Assembly (NCBI GenBank): GCA_014896235.1
Contig: JADBKU010000025.1
Span: 1-55,687, forward strand
Direction: 5' to 3'
Source of the DNA: a bacterium
GTDB taxonomy: Bacteria > Desulfobacterota > Binatia > Binatales > Binataceae
DNA length: 55,687 bases
This document shows, piece after piece, positions 53,494 to 55,687 of the stretch. The position numbers were made by a program, and so were the translations under genes. Positions within the stretch are counted from its first letter, which is position 1. Each line of letters begins with the position of its first letter. The notes beneath the pieces are model-generated. The model worked only from the letters and a program-made list of their open reading frames with translations. It made no database searches and was not told the DNA's origin.

Positions 53494-53907
53494 TTAGCTT
53501 TCCGGTGCCGCTTCGAGGACCATCTGCGTCTGAGTCACCAAGGCCAGCAAGCGACCTTCGGCCGAGGTCACCCGCGTTTGCCACACCATCGTGCGGCGGC
53601 CGCGATGAAGAGGCGTACATTCAGCGGTGATCGTGGCACCGACCGGAGCGGGTGCGAAAAAATTGGTCTTCGACTCGATCGTAGTAGTTGTCGCGCCATC
53701 TCGGAGATTGAGCAGGGTCGCCGCTCCGCCCAGCGTGTCAGCCAAAGCCATCAACGCGCCGCCGTGCAGGACGGCCGGTATGGTGCACATGTCCTCGCGA
53801 ACCATCATCTGAGCCGCTATACGCTCGGGCATCGCCGAAACGAACTTGATGCCAAGCAGCTTGGCGAACGGCAGCGAGTGTTCTTCCAGAAATTCCAATC
53901 GGTCCAT
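53494..53907 (-). CDS. PaaI-like hotdog thioesterase, copy 2
   Basis: Protein identical to the copy at 51737-52150 (137 residues, LHGGALMALAD active-site motif). The reading frame is intact. If the duplication is real, it doubles dosage of the thioesterase and SnoaL genes. Confidence 0.9.
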   Translation of the reverse strand: MDRLEFLEEHSLPFAKLLGIKFVSAMPERIAAQMMVREDMCTIPAVLHGGALMALADTLGGAATLLNLRDGATTTTIESKTNFFAPAPVGATITAECTPLHRGRRTMVWQTRVTSAEGRLLALVTQTQMVLEAAPES

Positions 53908-53916
53908 TTCAGACTC

Positions 53917-54816
53917 CTATCGAGAGCGTTCGGCGCTGCTGGTCGATACGTTCCCGAATGACACGTCTGCGAACCGCGCGAGGCTCGGATCCAGGAGCGC
54001 CCGTAGCGCAAGATCGTCGAAATAAGCGACACCTTCAGTCGCGAGCATATCGCGGAGCGTGAAACGATCGGTATTCGGCAGGACGAGGTGCTTGCCGGCG
54101 ATTTCCCCCGTAACCGTCCATTCGATGAACAGGAGACCTGGTGCGACGGCCCACCGCTCCATACGAAGTTGCAAGTCTCGAATCTGCGACTTGAGCGCCG
54201 TGTAGTAGCCGGGCAATTCCTCACGGCGCAGCGGACGCTCGAAGCCCGGATTGATCATCCGCGCATCCGGCGCATAGAACTGCTGGAATTTCGCAGGATC
54301 CGGATCCTTCCCATTCGCTGCGTAGGGCGCGACTATTCTCTCGTAGACCTCGGCAGCGTAAGCGTCGCTGTCAGCCGGCGACGCGCCATTCGGAGTTGCC
54401 CCTTCGAGCAGCGTGACGTGCGCGTTCGAACGCGTGCTGGCAAGACTCGATTCGAAGTGCATTAGCACTTCGGTGCGATCATAATAGGCGCGCGCACGCG
54501 CAACCAGCTCACCACGCAGAGTGACCACGTATGTAGCAGGCCATTCTATGGGCTTGCCATTAACCACTGCGGTGTTTCGCGCTTCGACAAAAATGGCGTC
54601 TCCATTCACGGCCCAATGGACTGGAATGAGGTGAAAGTCCGGAAGCTGCTTGAGGCCCTCGGCAATGAAATCCACATACTGGCCGGCGGGCATTGGTTCG
54701 GCCATTCCCGGATGGAAAATTGCGGCGTCAGGCGCGAACAGCGCGGCATGACCCTCCCTGGTTGGCTGCTGACCGAAAGCCCGATACTTCTCCAAAAATA
54801 TCTCCCACGGTTTCAT
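53917..54816 (-). CDS. Two-domain SnoaL-like protein, copy 2
   Basis: Identical from ATG 54816 to the 299-residue copy at 52160-53059. Here the gene keeps its original upstream neighbour: the LLM oxidoreductase ends 10 nt before its start, so LLM-SnoaL-PaaI is the ancestral operon order. Confidence 0.88.
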   Translation of the reverse strand: MKPWEIFLEKYRAFGQQPTREGHAALFAPDAAIFHPGMAEPMPAGQYVDFIAEGLKQLPDFHLIPVHWAVNGDAIFVEARNTAVVNGKPIEWPATYVVTLRGELVARARAYYDRTEVLMHFESSLASTRSNAHVTLLEGATPNGASPADSDAYAAEVYERIVAPYAANGKDPDPAKFQQFYAPDARMINPGFERPLRREELPGYYTALKSQIRDLQLRMERWAVAPGLLFIEWTVTGEIAGKHLVLPNTDRFTLRDMLATEGVAYFDDLALRALLDPSLARFADVSFGNVSTSSAERSR

Positions 54817-54826
54817 AGCTGTGTTC

Positions 54827-55637
54827 CTATTCTCCTTGTGACTGACTGGTTCGCAGCCGCGGCAAGACGTCGGCCGCCACACGTTCCAATTGAGCGAACT
54901 GATCATCGGCGCCGAACCGTAAAATCAGATGTCGAACTCCGGCGCGCTGAAATCCGCCGAGCCAGTCGGCGCACGCGGCGCCTGATCCGCTGCAACATCC
55001 GAGCAGTTCGGTCAGCCGCTCATACGGCATCGAGTAGTAGGTCTCCATGTAGCGACGAAGGTCGGCGGCGGCGGCGCGCTCGTCACTGTTAACATTTACG
55101 GTAGCGAGCGTGGCGGCTTCGATCTGATCGACTTCTCGATTGGCTTTGATTGCCGCGGCCTGAACCTGTTCCCATCCGATCTTGAATTTGTCGGGACTGG
55201 CGCTGGTCGCAAACCAACCGTCCGCGATTTCTCCAGCGCGAAGTAGCGAGTTGCCCGCGTTGCCGCCCATCCAGATCGGTGGGCCGTCGGGACGCCATGG
55301 CCGCGGAAGCAGCTCGACGTTGACGAAACGCCAATAGCGCCCCTCAAAATCGATTGGATGTTTCGCGCGCCAGAGGTTCCGGAGAACCTTTATCGCCTCA
55401 ACCATTCGTCCGACGCGCTGTCTGAACGGCACTCCGACGGACTCCAATTCATGAGCGGTTGGCGGATAGTTGAAGCCCGCGCCGAATCCAAGCACGAGCC
55501 GGCCGGCCGAGATTCGATCGACGGTTGCGGCGGAATGAGCCAAGAGCAGCGGATGCCGCAATGCCGGCAGCAGCACCCCCGTACCAAGCGTCACTTTGGT
55601 CGTGCTCGCGGAAATCGCGCCCAGCAGCGCAAGTGAT
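54827..55637 (-). pseudogene. LLM-class F420-dependent oxidoreductase, 5'-truncated
   Basis: About 270 residues of a luciferase-like oxidoreductase: LALLGAISASTTKVTLGTGVLLPALRHPLLLAHSAATVDRISAGRLVLGFGAG, then GPPIWMGGNAGNSLLRAGEIADGWF. Homology begins at residue LALLGAIS. The first 60 or so residues expected in the family (with the N-terminal beta strand and substrate loop) are missing, replaced by IS21-type terminal repeats; the frame remains open to a GTG at 55660 in the repeat. The protein is probably inactive. Confidence 0.8.
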
Positions 55638-55683
55638 TTCGATACGCTGAATTGGCCCACTTCGATGCTGTAAATTGGCCCAC
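55638..55683. mobile_element. IS21-family-like terminal repeats (element end)
   Basis: Two adjacent 23-bp direct repeats (55638-55660 and 55661-55683), both starting TTCGAT and ending AATTGGCCCAC, differing at a few positions in between. Multiple short terminal repeats of this type, with GTGGGCCAATT on the other strand, are typical of IS21-family ends. The element body would continue beyond the window. Confidence 0.65.
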
Positions 55684-55687
55684 CCCC

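Larger units (their letters stand above)
53133..54889. repeat. Tandem direct duplication, copy 2 (1757 bp)
   Basis: Second copy of the unit described for 51376-53132. The LLM gene continues beyond its right end, showing that the native context is kept on the right of copy 2 and on the left of copy 1 (next to the molybdopterin gene). Confidence 0.95.

Overview
High-GC bacterial chromosome segment. The Tat translocase, a pheA-hisC-tyrA-cmk-rpsA-ihf block, accA, miaA, mutL and rpmB identify a typical Gram-negative-type core. F420-type LLM oxidoreductases, a thiolase beside an HMG-CoA-synthase-like/DUF35 protein, SnoaL and hotdog proteins, a DUF4911 gene and an apparent selenoprotein recall uncultivated soil lineages near the old Deltaproteobacteria (Desulfobacterota, Myxococcota, Binatota). 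The placement is inference from gene content only; no rRNA or tRNA gene is visible.

Layout. 0.1-9.3 kb: FHA/CAP membrane protein, deacetylase-like hydrolase, tatA-tatC, a GH15 glucoamylase, a DUF4911 protein, two translationally coupled ArsA/GET3-type ATPases, a phasin-like coiled coil and a small membrane protein. 9.3-14.3 kb: exported alpha/beta hydrolase, LLM oxidoreductase, MCE/MlaD-like lipoprotein, a small protein and a TPP enzyme. 14.3-14.8 kb: repeat-rich intergenic segment. 14.8-22.8 kb: HAD phosphatase, quinone reductase, second CAP protein, methyltransferase, lipoprotein, metallo-beta-lactamase-fold hydrolase, MFS exporter and zinc metallopeptidase. 22.8-36.2 kb: a long leftward run with a VWA/AAA+ pair, HIT, HU/IHF, rpsA, cmk, tyrA, hisC, pheA, accA, miaA and mutL, many overlapping. 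36.4-41.7 kb: rpmB; an ArsC-family gene whose active-site Cys codon is TGA, read here as selenocysteine; an exported protein; a degenerate HEPN-like protein; and a thiolase plus HMGCS-DUF35 pair.

41.8-46.7 kb is a mobile, partly decayed island: IS630 transposase fragment, HEPN protein, excisionase-like protein, tyrosine integrase ending in a tRNA/tmRNA-like 3' end (candidate att site), XRE regulator, ParDE-type toxin-antitoxin pair and a frameshifted GNAT acetyltransferase. 46.7-55.7 kb is a leftward catabolic-looking cluster: DUF1272 protein, DHDPS-family aldolase, glutathione transferase, molybdopterin oxidoreductase, decayed DUF1272 gene, hotdog thioesterase, two-domain SnoaL protein and LLM oxidoreductase. 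Inside it a 1757-bp unit is duplicated head to tail with no difference seen. The LLM gene is cut at the window end by 23-bp tandem repeats typical of an IS21-family end.

Most notable: the selenocysteine ArsC, which ordinary gene calling would shorten to 97 residues; the fresh tandem duplication with paralogous DUF1272 modules; and the HMGCS-like/DUF35 fusion without the catalytic cysteine.
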